Positions 23,517-32,351 of a stretch of DNA of 41,408 nt are shown one piece after another. Both the position numbers and the translations under genes were made by a program. Source of the stretch: a virus; the IMG/VR virus record IMGVR_UViG_3300023184_003180, positions 1 through 41,408 of that record, one strand, 5' to 3'. Within the stretch, counting starts at the first letter, position 1; every line of letters starts with the position of its first letter. Under the pieces are notes generated by a model. That model saw only the letters and a program-made list of their open reading frames with translations. It was not told the origin of the DNA and made no database searches.

Positions 23517-23559
23517 ACTGAAGTCACGCCAAACTTCTGTTAAAGTGAGCACTTTCCAT

Positions 23560-23588
23560 TTGTATTTCTATATTAATTCTGTTATAAT
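23560..23588 (+). promoter_or_regulatory. probable promoter for AT-rich cassette
   Basis: TATAAT at 23583-23588 is a perfect -10; the best -35 at 17 bases is TTGTAT (23560-23565), a weak match. The ATG follows 6 bases after the -10, at 23595, so the leader would be almost absent. Confidence 0.4.
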
Positions 23589-23594
23589 ACGTCA

Positions 23595-23987
23595 ATGAGC
23601 AAACGAGATAACATACTGTTTATTAAATATGTACACACCTGTATCCAGGACTATGCAACTCAGGTTGCAGCAGTTCATATTGTTGACAGCACAACCGAAA
23701 GAATTTATATAACGGAATTATTCCGAAGATTCACAGAAAAATTTCCAGGTGATCCACTGATACAAAAATTGTTCGACTCTGAATTATATACTTACAATGA
23801 TTTAGTGCGTGCCAATGACCAAGACCAAGAATTAATAACTTCTTTTTTAAAAACACTAGATCTCAAAGACACTGTCGAGGTTAACAAAAGTAAAACTTTG
23901 GAATTCTTAGAAGACCTTAGTGATCAAAATCGCTTCTATTATCAACTTTCCGGAGTGCTGCGTAAATGCATACAAAATCCGATATAA
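23595..23987 (+). CDS. hypothetical protein of AT-rich cassette
   Basis: This 130-residue helical protein (IKYVHTCIQDYATQVAAVHI, then an EKFPGDPLIQKLFDS region) is more AT-rich than its neighbours, suggesting recent acquisition together with the following gene, which it overlaps by 22 bases. No domain is recognised. Coupling to a PP-loop enzyme suggests a joint function, perhaps as an accessory or substrate-carrying protein; this is inference from position only. Confidence 0.6.
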   Translation: MSKRDNILFIKYVHTCIQDYATQVAAVHIVDSTTERIYITELFRRFTEKFPGDPLIQKLFDSELYTYNDLVRANDQDQELITSFLKTLDLKDTVEVNKSKTLEFLEDLSDQNRFYYQLSGVLRKCIQNPI

Positions 23988-25090
23988 CATACGTCCGCCC
24001 GGCCGACATACCTACCGATAACTTATACGGTAATTTTTGGAATTCTATTAGAGGTACCATTTATGCCATTGATGGGTTGCGGGCACGCAATGGTACGTTT
24101 AATACACCGTGGGAATATTACATAAACCCAGCATTTACAACACCACAGTGGAGATTTGTTGATTATAATCTTGCTGATATATACGACCAAAGAGCATTAG
24201 AACTGGCCAACATTGCACGTACACAAAATAAAAAAATCTGTATCATGTGGAGTGGGGGAATAGATTCTACTAGTGTACTCGCTAGTTTTATTAAAAATCT
24301 TAATACCAGTGATTTAAAAAACATTTGTGTAATATTAAGTCTTGCCTCTATAGAAGAAAATACACAATTCTATCAAAAGTTCATTCAAGGTAAACTTGAA
24401 TGTATGCCCTTATTTGAGTTAAATGTATGTGATAAGTTTTTAAATGAAAATATACTAATAACTGGAGATCCCGGTAATGGCCTATTTGGGCCAAGTCAAG
24501 GTATGTACAAGCACCTACTTGAAGACAACCGATATAAACTGCCCTGGCAAGATAACACAGATTTAATTAAATTAGGCATCCATTCCAAGACCACAGGGTT
24601 TGCCAATTGGTATGTGGGAAAGATTACAAAAAATTTATTAGAAGTAAATCTTGATGGTGTTGAAACTATTGCCGACTGGTGGTGGTGGCATTATATTAAT
24701 TTCAAGTGGGAATTTAGTATTACAAGACCTTTGTTTTATTCTAGACATAATCCAAAAGAGTCAATAAGCCAGGAGAACTCAAATAACCTTATAACTTGTA
24801 CATTTTATAATACAGAAAAATTCCAACTTTGGAGTTATAGTAATTTAAAAAATCATGTTAGATCCGGTAATCTCAAGGAACACAAACTAATTGTTAAAAA
24901 ATACATTTTTGATTTAGATCATGATATAGACTATCTCGAAAACAAATTAGTAGTACAGTCACTTCCAAAAAATAAAGAACAATTAAAAATATTGCCGCTA
25001 TACTATACAAAAGATTGGGTCGCACACTACGAGTCCGATCCTGTTGCATATTCTAAAATAAAAACCGCACTCGACGACTATACAGGTTAA
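23966..25090 (+). CDS. PP-loop ATP pyrophosphatase (asparagine synthase-like)
   Basis: The 374-residue protein has a PP-loop motif WSGGIDSTS near residues 94-102, which binds ATP for adenylation, and ITGDPGNGLFGPS near 165-177, resembling the GDGxDELFGG signature of the asparagine synthetase synthase domain but with the acidic pair changed (GN for DE). No N-terminal glutaminase domain exists. It may make an amide or other bond on a peptide or small molecule. QueC-type deazaguanine synthase also uses SGGxDS, but the GDP..LFG block favours the asparagine synthase family. AT-rich composition suggests transfer. Confidence 0.65.
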   Translation: MHTKSDITYVRPADIPTDNLYGNFWNSIRGTIYAIDGLRARNGTFNTPWEYYINPAFTTPQWRFVDYNLADIYDQRALELANIARTQNKKICIMWSGGIDSTSVLASFIKNLNTSDLKNICVILSLASIEENTQFYQKFIQGKLECMPLFELNVCDKFLNENILITGDPGNGLFGPSQGMYKHLLEDNRYKLPWQDNTDLIKLGIHSKTTGFANWYVGKITKNLLEVNLDGVETIADWWWWHYINFKWEFSITRPLFYSRHNPKESISQENSNNLITCTFYNTEKFQLWSYSNLKNHVRSGNLKEHKLIVKKYIFDLDHDIDYLENKLVVQSLPKNKEQLKILPLYYTKDWVAHYESDPVAYSKIKTALDDYTG

Positions 25091-25099
25091 TCTAAACCA

Positions 25100-25128
25100 T
25101 TGCTTTTTTACAACAATTCATATACAAT
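25100..25128 (+). promoter_or_regulatory. possible promoter before DsbA-like gene
   Basis: TTGCTT (25100-25105) and TACAAT (25123-25128) with a 17-base spacer. The ATG at 25147 follows with AGGAG in the leader (the same AGGAGAAACTATG start context as gp45). A weak GGTT/AACC stem with a T-run at 25102-25109 might end the upstream message. Confidence 0.4.
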
Positions 25129-25146
25129 ACATTTTTAGGAGAAACT

Positions 25147-25413
25147 ATGAGTGACTATAACCGCAGCTTTAACGGCGAAGCAAAAATCAAACTTACCCAA
25201 TTGATCAATGAGGGTATGCAGGTCATGCAAGAAATCGAAGACTTGAGTGCCGGCCTTAGTGAAACTGTCAAGGCCATTGCCGAAGAACTTGAGATCAAAC
25301 CCGGTACCTTAAAGAAAGCAATCCGAATCGCACACAAGGCACGTCTAGGCGAAACCAATCGCGATCACGACGAGCTAAACACTATTTTGGAAACAGTTGG
25401 TAAAACTCTGTAA
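25147..25413 (+). CDS. dsbA: DsbA-like double-stranded DNA-binding protein
   Basis: The 88-residue helical protein resembles the T4 late-promoter DNA-binding protein DsbA (89 residues) in length and layout: an N-terminal linker, an LSETVKAIAEELEIKPGTL helix-turn-helix-like pair, then RIAHKARLGETNRDHDELNTI. In T4, DsbA binds dsDNA near late promoters. The assignment rests on pattern, not on a strong motif. It sits 1 base before the glycosyltransferase start codon. Confidence 0.55.
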   Translation: MSDYNRSFNGEAKIKLTQLINEGMQVMQEIEDLSAGLSETVKAIAEELEIKPGTLKKAIRIAHKARLGETNRDHDELNTILETVGKTL

Positions 25414-26418
25414 ATGAAGACCATTGTTCATACCTGTAGCAGCGTTCTAGTGCGGCCCAACGGCATTGTGCGATACATGAATACTGTTATGGACCTGCAA
25501 CGCAGTCAAGGACATCATGTCGTCTTTGTAACCGATGCTAACCCCACACAGAAGATTTCAGCAGACGAAACGATTTTTCTTAATTTAGAGTCGCGATATC
25601 GGCCCAACTTAAAGGACGGGCATGTATGGTTACAGGTAGACCGTAATGTTGTGTACGACGTAGAAGTGGCGTTTCGCAGACTGGATATAGAGCCACATCT
25701 GGTGATTGCACATGACCTACACAGTTTTTTAGGTTGCGAAAACAAGTTTAGAAACGGTATTTTTATACAACATGAAAGTGATGTGTACTATGCTGGAGCT
25801 CGTTATAGTTTTCTCAGTGACGAATACTTGCAAGAACAAATTGATACGGTCAATACCACCGGATGGCGTATAGGGTTAAATGTACCCACTACAAATGTTG
25901 CGCCATATCGTCCAGTATACACACCAACACCATTTACAGTAGCACCTCGACCCGACATAGAACGGACACGTGGTTTGCTATACATTGGTGATGCCACTGA
26001 ACGCAAAGGTGCTAGAGAGTTTATGCAGGTTGCACGTAAACTAGGAGTTACACCAACAGTAATTACACATGAACGTGATGCAGAAGTATTTGCAGGAGCA
26101 GATGTACACACATTTGGTCTTGATGAACGTGCAGCAATGTATGAGTTAATGGCTCAACATCGTGTGGCATACGTACCTAGTCGAAATGAATGTCCGGGAC
26201 TGGCGGCTCTAGAGTGTTTGCAGTTTATGCCTGTGGTGGTGGACAGTCAATATGCTTGGACCCGGTGTCTGGCAGACTTGGGTGTAATTCAAGCCACAGG
26301 TGCAGAAACAATTGCTGTGATTGATGGACTATTAAAAACATATACGCCACACGACCGACAGTTATTAGAAATTTGGGCACGTAATAATCAACAACTTTGG
26401 ATTAACTTAACAACATGA
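25414..26418 (+). CDS. glycosyltransferase family 4/1-like (GT-B)
   Basis: This 334-residue protein has an N-terminal domain beginning VHTCSSVLVRPNGIVRYMN, a donor-binding C-terminal half with LLYIGDATERKGAREFMQVA, and the nucleotide-sugar segment SRNECPGLAALECLQ with two glutamates in the E-x7-E arrangement of GT4. It should transfer a sugar from an activated donor; acceptor unknown (host surface glycan, virion or DNA). It overlaps the next membrane protein gene by 4 bases. Confidence 0.8.
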   Translation: MKTIVHTCSSVLVRPNGIVRYMNTVMDLQRSQGHHVVFVTDANPTQKISADETIFLNLESRYRPNLKDGHVWLQVDRNVVYDVEVAFRRLDIEPHLVIAHDLHSFLGCENKFRNGIFIQHESDVYYAGARYSFLSDEYLQEQIDTVNTTGWRIGLNVPTTNVAPYRPVYTPTPFTVAPRPDIERTRGLLYIGDATERKGAREFMQVARKLGVTPTVITHERDAEVFAGADVHTFGLDERAAMYELMAQHRVAYVPSRNECPGLAALECLQFMPVVVDSQYAWTRCLADLGVIQATGAETIAVIDGLLKTYTPHDRQLLEIWARNNQQLWINLTT

Positions 26419-26702
26419 CCGTATTACACGACACGTGGCAGTATATCAAAAACGACTGGAACAGTTATCCATTGAGATTCTGTGCGGAATTTTTTGCCTG
26501 GACCTGTAGTGTAGTCAGTGCCATAATATTTGCTGTTACAGTGCCCAACATTCCAGTGGTGCCATTATATGCTATTTTTATTTCGGGGTGTGTGGCCAGT
26601 GGATGGGCCTGTTACACACGCAAGAGTTTTGGCCTAATGGCCAATAGTGTGTTCCTGGTCACAATTGATGGCATTGGTTTAATACGCTTTGCCTTGCAAT
26701 AG
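26415..26702 (+). CDS. small membrane protein
   Basis: The 95-residue protein has an N-terminal amphipathic part (WQYIKNDWNSYPL) and two or three hydrophobic helices (about residues 25-47, 48-66 and 74-92). Translational coupling to the glycosyltransferase suggests it acts with it at the inner membrane. No family is recognised. Confidence 0.65.
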   Translation: MTVLHDTWQYIKNDWNSYPLRFCAEFFAWTCSVVSAIIFAVTVPNIPVVPLYAIFISGCVASGWACYTRKSFGLMANSVFLVTIDGIGLIRFALQ

Positions 26703-26777
26703 GATAAGTATTATAGAGTCGCCGACTTAAACGGCATGTAGAGTATTTGTGAGCTCAAAGTCACATGGGAGAGTAAA

Positions 26778-27320
26778 TTGATAGTATTTTCGCCTGCCCG
26801 CACAGGATCTTCCTTGATTGTAGGAAACTTGAATAGATACTTCCACACCTCCGTTACTCACACGCACAATCAATATGAACCATATCATAATGAGTCAACC
26901 TGCATTTTATCCAGCAGGGAAAATATCATTGACTCCGTACTGAGCCAAGTGTTAGTAGAAATAACTGACGAGGCATCTGTATACTCTAATAAAATAATAG
27001 TTCCATTCGTCCTCAATCCCGAAAAGTTTGTTAACTCGTATCAACTTCACCGAGACTTTTATGGTCAAATTGATGTTAGTCAATACCAACGAGTCATTGA
27101 GGTCTTGTACCAGCCACTGATGGATGACCCTTACTATTTGTTTCGTCAACTGGGTATATTAGAGCAAACAGTTTATGACAAAACTAACAAAAGCGTGTAT
27201 AATTATAATACCCTGATTATCAATATTGATCAATTGAGGCAGATTGCCAAAAGACTTAATCGTTACGACGATGTTGCAGTTGTTGCAGAACTTGAAGAAG
27301 AAAGAAAACGGAATTACTAA
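26778..27320 (+). CDS. sulfotransferase-like protein, TTG start
   Basis: The 180-residue protein starts at TTG with GGAGAG about 4 bases before it. FSPARTGSSLIVGNL at the N-terminus resembles the 5'-phosphosulfate-binding loop of PAPS-dependent sulfotransferases, and SSRENIIDSVLSQ resembles the 3'-phosphate-binding R-x6-S motif. Family members are usually longer (220-300), so this is compact. It ends by overlapping the gp43 ATG by 1 base. Acceptor unknown. An ATG start would need to be internal and would remove the PAPS loop, so TTG is preferred. Confidence 0.65.
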   Translation: MIVFSPARTGSSLIVGNLNRYFHTSVTHTHNQYEPYHNESTCILSSRENIIDSVLSQVLVEITDEASVYSNKIIVPFVLNPEKFVNSYQLHRDFYGQIDVSQYQRVIEVLYQPLMDDPYYLFRQLGILEQTVYDKTNKSVYNYNTLIINIDQLRQIAKRLNRYDDVAVVAELEEERKRNY

Positions 27321-29992
27321 TGAGTTATGTTGACGCACTATTTGATAGAAACAAAGACCGCATACACGTTGTTGAACGTGTCGATGGCGAACGACAGTAT
27401 AAAGAATATCCTGCGGATTATATTTTCTATTACGACGATCCTCGAGGCAAGTTTCGCACCATATTCAACACACCGGTGAGTCGTTTTAGCAGCCGAAACA
27501 GCAAAGAATATCATAGAGAAGTAAAAGCACTAAGTGGCAAACGACTATGGGAAAGTGACATTAATCCCATCTTCCGTTGTTTAGAAACCAACTACTTGGG
27601 TGTAGACTCGCCTAAACTGCAAACTGCATTTTTTGACATTGAGGTTGACTTTGACCCCGAGCGTGGTTATAGTCGACCCGAAGATCCATTTAATAAAATT
27701 ACTGCCTTCTCTGTATACTTGGACTGGATGGACAAGTTAGTCACGCTAGTTGTACCACCAAAGACTTATAGTTGGGAAACTGCCGAGGAAGTTTGTCGAA
27801 AGTTCGACAACTGTTATTTGTTTGAGCGTGAGGAAGACATGATCAATACTTTCCTTGACCTTATACAAGATGCAGACATACTCAGTGGTTGGAACTCAGA
27901 AGGATTTGACATTCCCTATACTGTGATGCGAGCCACACGGGTACTGAGTAAAGACGATACACGTCGTTTTTGTTTATGGAACCAATTGCCCAAGGAGCGT
28001 ACATTTGAACGCTTTGGTGCAGAGAACTTGACATTTGACTTGATTGGTCGTGTGCATATGGACTATATGCAACTGTACCGCAAGTACACCTATGAAGAAC
28101 GGCACAGTTACAGTTTAGATTCAATTGCTGAATACGAACTAGGTGAGAGTAAAACTCCCTATGAAGGAACATTAGACCAGTTATACAATAAAGACTTCCC
28201 CACCTTTATTGAGTATAACAGACAAGATACCATGCTGATTGCAAAGTTTGATAAGAAGTTACGCTTCTTAGATCTTGCAAACGAACTTGCTCATGATAAT
28301 ACGGTGTTGTTGGCTACTACAATGGGTGCAGTAGCAGTGACCGAGCAGGCCATCATTAATGATGCACACCGACGTGGTATGATAGTTCCTAACAGGAGAG
28401 GACGTGATGATAAAGAACAAACCCAAGCCGCAGGTGCCTATGTTGCTTACCCCAAAAGAGGTATGCACGAATACATTGGCGCCATCGACATCAACTCGCT
28501 CTACCCCAGTGCTATTCGCGCCCTTAACATGGGTCCAGAAACCATTGTTGGACAACTCCGCCCCATAATGACTGATCGCTATATCGGCGAGAAGATGACC
28601 GAGAACGGAGGAAACTTTGCCGATGCATGGGAAAACATGTTTGGCAGTTTAGAATATACCGCTGTCATGGCAGCGGAAGTTGGTACAGAGATCACTGTAG
28701 ACTGGGAAGGTAACGGATCGAGTACTGTACATAGTGCCGCAGAAGTTTGGCGTATGATTTTTGATAGCCGACAGGCTTGGACACTGAGTGCTAACGGCAC
28801 TATCTTTAAGTATGACATGAAGGGCATTATCCCTGCACTCTTAGAACGTTGGTATAGTGAACGTACAGAAATGCAGACCAAACTCAAAGCTGCAACAACA
28901 GACGAAGACAAAGCCTATTGGGATAAACGACAACTAGTTAAGAAAATTAATCTAAACAGTTTGTATGGCGCATTGCTTAATCCTGGATGTAGGTTCTTTG
29001 ACAAGCGTATTGGACAAAGCACCACGCTGACCGGACGTGCCATTGCACACCATATGGATAGTCATGTCAATGAAGCCATCACCGGTAAGTATGACCACGT
29101 GGGCGATGCAGTCATATACGGCGACACCGACTCGGTATACTTTAGTGCATGGCCCATGGTTCGAGATGAAGTAACAGCCGGAACCATGCAATGGAACCGA
29201 GATATTGCTATACAGTTATACGATCGCATTGCAGACAGCGTAAATGAATCATTCCCGGCATTTATGGAACGTGCATTTCATTGCCCAAGAGAAATGGGTG
29301 CTATCATTAAAGGCGGGCGTGAACTTGTTGCTCGCAAGGGCTTGTTTATTAAAAAGAAACGTTATGCCGTACTGATTTACGACAAAGAAGGCAAACGCAA
29401 AGATGTAGCAGGCAAAGCCGGTGAAGTAAAGGCCATGGGGTTGGATTTGAAGCGCAGCGACACACCCCGGGTAGTACAAGACTTTTTAAGTGAGATCTTA
29501 TTGGATGTACTAACACGAGAAGGCGATGTGCGTCAACTTGTGATTGACAAAGTCAAAGAGTTTAAAATTGCGTTCAAAGATCGCCCGGCTTGGGAAAAAG
29601 GTACACCCAAGCGTGTCAACAACTTGACCAAGTATAGTGCAGAAGAAGCCCGACTGGGCAAAGCCAACATGCCTGGACACGTTCGTGCGGCCATGAATTG
29701 GAACAACTTAAAGCGTATGCACGGTGACAACTATAGTACTGCTATTGTTGATGGTATGAAGACTATTGTTTGTAAACTAAAAGACAATCCCCTGGGCTAT
29801 ACCAGTGTTGGTTACCCCACAGACGTGTTACATATTCCACAGTGGTTCAAAGACTTGCCGTTTGACAATGGTGCAATGGAAAGTACTATTGTAGATCAAA
29901 AAGTAGAAAACTTATTAGGTGTGTTATCCTGGAAGATTGCCGAGAACACAGACGTTAGCAGTACATTTGATGATTTGTTCAGTTGGGAATAA
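27320..29992 (+). CDS. 43: DNA polymerase, family B (T4 gp43-like)
   Basis: The 890-residue replicative polymerase matches T4 gp43 (898) in length. Exonuclease motif FFDIEVDF places D106 and E108 near the N-terminus, with WNSEGFDIPY as Exo II. Polymerase motif A DINSLYPSAI has D390; motif B is KKINLNSLYGALL; motif C YGDTDSVYF has D602 and D604. The gene is intact and intron-free. It copies the phage genome with clamp gp45 (30994-31731) and loader gp44 (473-1396). The upstream sulfotransferase-like gene is coupled to it. Confidence 0.96.
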   Translation: MSYVDALFDRNKDRIHVVERVDGERQYKEYPADYIFYYDDPRGKFRTIFNTPVSRFSSRNSKEYHREVKALSGKRLWESDINPIFRCLETNYLGVDSPKLQTAFFDIEVDFDPERGYSRPEDPFNKITAFSVYLDWMDKLVTLVVPPKTYSWETAEEVCRKFDNCYLFEREEDMINTFLDLIQDADILSGWNSEGFDIPYTVMRATRVLSKDDTRRFCLWNQLPKERTFERFGAENLTFDLIGRVHMDYMQLYRKYTYEERHSYSLDSIAEYELGESKTPYEGTLDQLYNKDFPTFIEYNRQDTMLIAKFDKKLRFLDLANELAHDNTVLLATTMGAVAVTEQAIINDAHRRGMIVPNRRGRDDKEQTQAAGAYVAYPKRGMHEYIGAIDINSLYPSAIRALNMGPETIVGQLRPIMTDRYIGEKMTENGGNFADAWENMFGSLEYTAVMAAEVGTEITVDWEGNGSSTVHSAAEVWRMIFDSRQAWTLSANGTIFKYDMKGIIPALLERWYSERTEMQTKLKAATTDEDKAYWDKRQLVKKINLNSLYGALLNPGCRFFDKRIGQSTTLTGRAIAHHMDSHVNEAITGKYDHVGDAVIYGDTDSVYFSAWPMVRDEVTAGTMQWNRDIAIQLYDRIADSVNESFPAFMERAFHCPREMGAIIKGGRELVARKGLFIKKKRYAVLIYDKEGKRKDVAGKAGEVKAMGLDLKRSDTPRVVQDFLSEILLDVLTREGDVRQLVIDKVKEFKIAFKDRPAWEKGTPKRVNNLTKYSAEEARLGKANMPGHVRAAMNWNNLKRMHGDNYSTAIVDGMKTIVCKLKDNPLGYTSVGYPTDVLHIPQWFKDLPFDNGAMESTIVDQKVENLLGVLSWKIAENTDVSSTFDDLFSWE

Positions 29993-29994
29993 AC

Positions 29995-30948
29995 ATGAAG
30001 TTATATGACCTAATAACATTCAAGAAGAGCCTAGAGGCCAACTTGGACACTGCCGACGTATGTGCTGCCGTTGAACGGTTGACTAAGAGCCTCAGTGACA
30101 TCAAGCATCAATCTGTTCTTGCGCCTCATAATGCAGAATATGTTGATCAGTTAATTGCACACTATCAAAATCTCTTACCCGAAATTAATGTTACATTAGA
30201 GAGTAAACAGTCTAAGATTTCAGAAATCAATGACATTATAACTAACGAGAGCCATAAACTATTTGCCAACAGTTACGACTTAGAAACGCACAATGGCGGG
30301 TACGAGCATGTTCGCGATCGACGTAAACTTAAATTGCACGAGGATACCGAACAATTAATCAAGCAACGTATTATGTTGTATACCAATTGGAGATATCCAG
30401 CATTGGAAATAGGATGCAGAGAAGGGGAATGGACGCAGTACATGGTGGCCGCAGATCCCTTGTATATTGTAGATCAGTTTCCCGAGTTTTTAAAAACTGC
30501 CAATGAGCAATTTCCAGATCAATACCAAGGACGTTTACGCAAGTATCAGATTAAAAAAGAAACACACGATTTAAGTGCGTTACCAACGGGGCAGTTTGCT
30601 TTTGTATTTTCGTGGGGCTACTTCAACTATATTAGCCTAGACACATTTACACAAGTAATACGACAATTAAGCACATTGATGCGGCCCGGTGGTGTATTCC
30701 TTTTCAGTTACAATGATGGCGATACTCCAAACGGTATGGGCATGGCAGAAAACTTTGGACAAAGTTATTTGCCAAAGAGTTTGCTAATCCCTACTTGTCA
30801 AGGTGTTGGGTTAGAAGTTGTTGCTGAATACAGTCCCGAATCCAATATACATTGGTTAGAGGTAAAGAAACCTGGAGTACTGCACACAGTCAAAGCGCAT
30901 CAAGTATTAGGCAAAATACAGAGACGAGAAGATACAGAAATTAATTGA
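29995..30948 (+). CDS. SAM-dependent methyltransferase with coiled-coil N-terminus
   Basis: The protein is 317 residues from ATG 29995, three bases after the gp43 stop; a TTG at 29983 would overlap gp43 and is not needed. The first ~130 residues are helical and charged, likely coiled-coil. The class I methyltransferase domain follows: ALEIGCREGEWTQY is motif I, FVFSWGYFNYI the catalytic-strand area, and MRPGGVFLFSYND the post-motif region. Such domains in marine phages may modify glycans or small molecules; no DNA-methylase DPPY motif is present. The first residues MKLYDL also resemble the tag in other proteins. Confidence 0.75.
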   Translation: MKLYDLITFKKSLEANLDTADVCAAVERLTKSLSDIKHQSVLAPHNAEYVDQLIAHYQNLLPEINVTLESKQSKISEINDIITNESHKLFANSYDLETHNGGYEHVRDRRKLKLHEDTEQLIKQRIMLYTNWRYPALEIGCREGEWTQYMVAADPLYIVDQFPEFLKTANEQFPDQYQGRLRKYQIKKETHDLSALPTGQFAFVFSWGYFNYISLDTFTQVIRQLSTLMRPGGVFLFSYNDGDTPNGMGMAENFGQSYLPKSLLIPTCQGVGLEVVAEYSPESNIHWLEVKKPGVLHTVKAHQVLGKIQRREDTEIN

Positions 30949-30973
30949 CAGATCTAAATACATTTGTTATAAT
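30945..30973 (+). promoter_or_regulatory. consensus sigma70 promoter with late motif in its spacer
   Basis: TTGACA (30945-30950), 17-base spacer, TATAAT (30968-30973), a perfect consensus. The spacer contains TCTAAATA (30953-30960), the late motif. Predicted starts are near 30980 (early) and 30966 (late). It serves gp45, which is needed both for replication and late transcription in T4. Confidence 0.8.
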
Positions 30974-30993
30974 CAATCAACAGAGGAGAAACT

Positions 30994-31731
30994 ATGCAGG
31001 ATTATTTAAAAGACATTGTACAACACACAAACGGATTGGGCAATATTGACCTAATTAAAATTACAGGTACCGATACTGAGACCCTAATTAATAGTGTCAG
31101 CGAAGACCGTAGTGTTATTTTAGAAGCACGTTTTAAAAGCGCACACCCCGACTTTATTGGTACATTTGGTATGCCAAATCTAGGCAAACTAAAAACAATT
31201 TTGGGCATTGAAGAATATGCCAAGGATGCTCGGATCACCATCAACACGCAACAGAATTCAGCAGGCGAAACTGTTCCGTGTGGCATTCACTTTGAAAATG
31301 CCGCGGGTGACTTTAAGAACGATTATCGTTACATGGATGCTAATGTGATCAATGACAAACTTAAAACTGTCAAGTTCAAGGGTGTACAATGGGGTGTAGA
31401 CTTTGTGCCCACAGTAGCAGGCATTCAGCGTTTGCGTATGCAGGCCAGTGCCAACAGTGAAGAAACTACATTTACTGCCAAAACAGATGCGGGCAATTTA
31501 GTATTTTACTTTGGTGACCCAACAACACACGCCGGAAACTTTGTGTTCCAAGCAGGCGTAAGCGGAACATTTACAAAGACCGCATGGCACTGGCCAGTCA
31601 ATGTTGTTATGGGCATTCTAGCATTACCCGGAGACAAGACATTTAAAATGAGTGATGCAGGTGCTAGTAAGATCACTATTGACTCGGGCTTGATTGAATA
31701 CGACTACATTCTGCCAGCGCAAACCAAGTAA
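30994..31731 (+). CDS. 45: sliding clamp (T4 gp45-like)
   Basis: The 245-residue protein fits a gp45-type clamp: LEARFKSAHPDFIGTFGMPNLGKLKTIL is the family's N-terminal hallmark (here split by 20-residue limits: IGTFGMPNLGKLKTI), followed by PCGIHFENAAGDFKNDYRYM and a repeat of the clamp half with the GILALPGDKTFKMSDAGASK segment. Trimeric gp45 tethers polymerase gp43 and, in T4, activates late transcription with gp33/gp55. Both early and late promoter motifs lie before it. A strong AGAGGAG precedes the ATG. Confidence 0.9.
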   Translation: MQDYLKDIVQHTNGLGNIDLIKITGTDTETLINSVSEDRSVILEARFKSAHPDFIGTFGMPNLGKLKTILGIEEYAKDARITINTQQNSAGETVPCGIHFENAAGDFKNDYRYMDANVINDKLKTVKFKGVQWGVDFVPTVAGIQRLRMQASANSEETTFTAKTDAGNLVFYFGDPTTHAGNFVFQAGVSGTFTKTAWHWPVNVVMGILALPGDKTFKMSDAGASKITIDSGLIEYDYILPAQTK

Positions 31732-32351
31732 TGAGCTTTTTTGAGCATTGGCAACCTAGGGGGCATGTGTTTGGCACTTGCATGAGCAAGCCGGGCACAG
31801 ACCTTATGTATGTGAACATTCCCAAGAATGCCAGCTCATGGACCAAACCCAACCTCTTAGACTGGGGTTGGGAATTTTATAATTATCACTTTGATCACAT
31901 GTATCACAAACACACTGTAGTGGTGTTACGTGATCCTGTGGAACGTTGGCTCAGCGGTGTTTGTGAATACTTTGCTCTTTATCATGAGCACATAGATGTT
32001 GCACAGTTTAACTCGGCATTCTATGATTTGGTATTTGATCAAGTTACTCTTGACGACCATACAGAAAAACAAGTATACTTTATTGAGGGACTTGATCCCA
32101 GTCGTATGACATTTTTCCGTTGTGACTCAACTTATCGATTATACTTTGCACAGTTTTTGAGAAATCAAGGATTGGCAAATAATTACAGTAATTATGATTA
32201 TCAGCACACAACAGATGGTAACGAGATTAGAACCAAGTTTAAAAATATTTTTGCACCCTTGTTATCGAACTCTAAATACCTCGAGCACATAAAACAGCAC
32301 TTCAAAAAAGACTACGAATTAATAGATAAAGTAAATTTCTGGCATGGATAA
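31731..32351 (+). CDS. sulfotransferase family protein
   Basis: The 206-residue protein has the 5'-PSB-like YVNIPKNASSW near residues 27-37 and the 3'-phosphate motif VLRDPVERWLSG near 65-76, as in carbohydrate sulfotransferases (sulfotransferase family 2 type). It uses PAPS from the host to sulfate an unknown sugar or protein. It overlaps gp45 by 1 base and the next gene by 8 bases. A second sulfotransferase-like protein is at 26778-27320. Confidence 0.75.
   Translation: MSFFEHWQPRGHVFGTCMSKPGTDLMYVNIPKNASSWTKPNLLDWGWEFYNYHFDHMYHKHTVVVLRDPVERWLSGVCEYFALYHEHIDVAQFNSAFYDLVFDQVTLDDHTEKQVYFIEGLDPSRMTFFRCDSTYRLYFAQFLRNQGLANNYSNYDYQHTTDGNEIRTKFKNIFAPLLSNSKYLEHIKQHFKKDYELIDKVNFWHG
32271..32278 (+). 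promoter_or_regulatory. possible late promoter motif upstream of dpdA-like gene
   Basis: TCTAAATA, the same variant as before gp45, lies inside the sulfotransferase gene 65 bases before the ATG at 32344. Being within a coding region it may be coincidental. Confidence 0.3.

Noticed and set aside
23263-23594. tRNA or riboswitch in the largest gap
   Set aside because: Hairpins are present, but no cloverleaf, anticodon arm or known riboswitch consensus could be recognised.
23966-25090. QueC-type 7-cyano-7-deazaguanine synthase
   Set aside because: SGGxDS alone is shared by many PP-loop enzymes. QueC zinc Cys residues are not evident, and GDPGNGLFG fits the asparagine synthase family better.
29983-30948. 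TTG start at 29983 for the methyltransferase
   Set aside because: The ATG at 29995, just after the gp43 stop, gives a normal N-terminus and needs no overlap.
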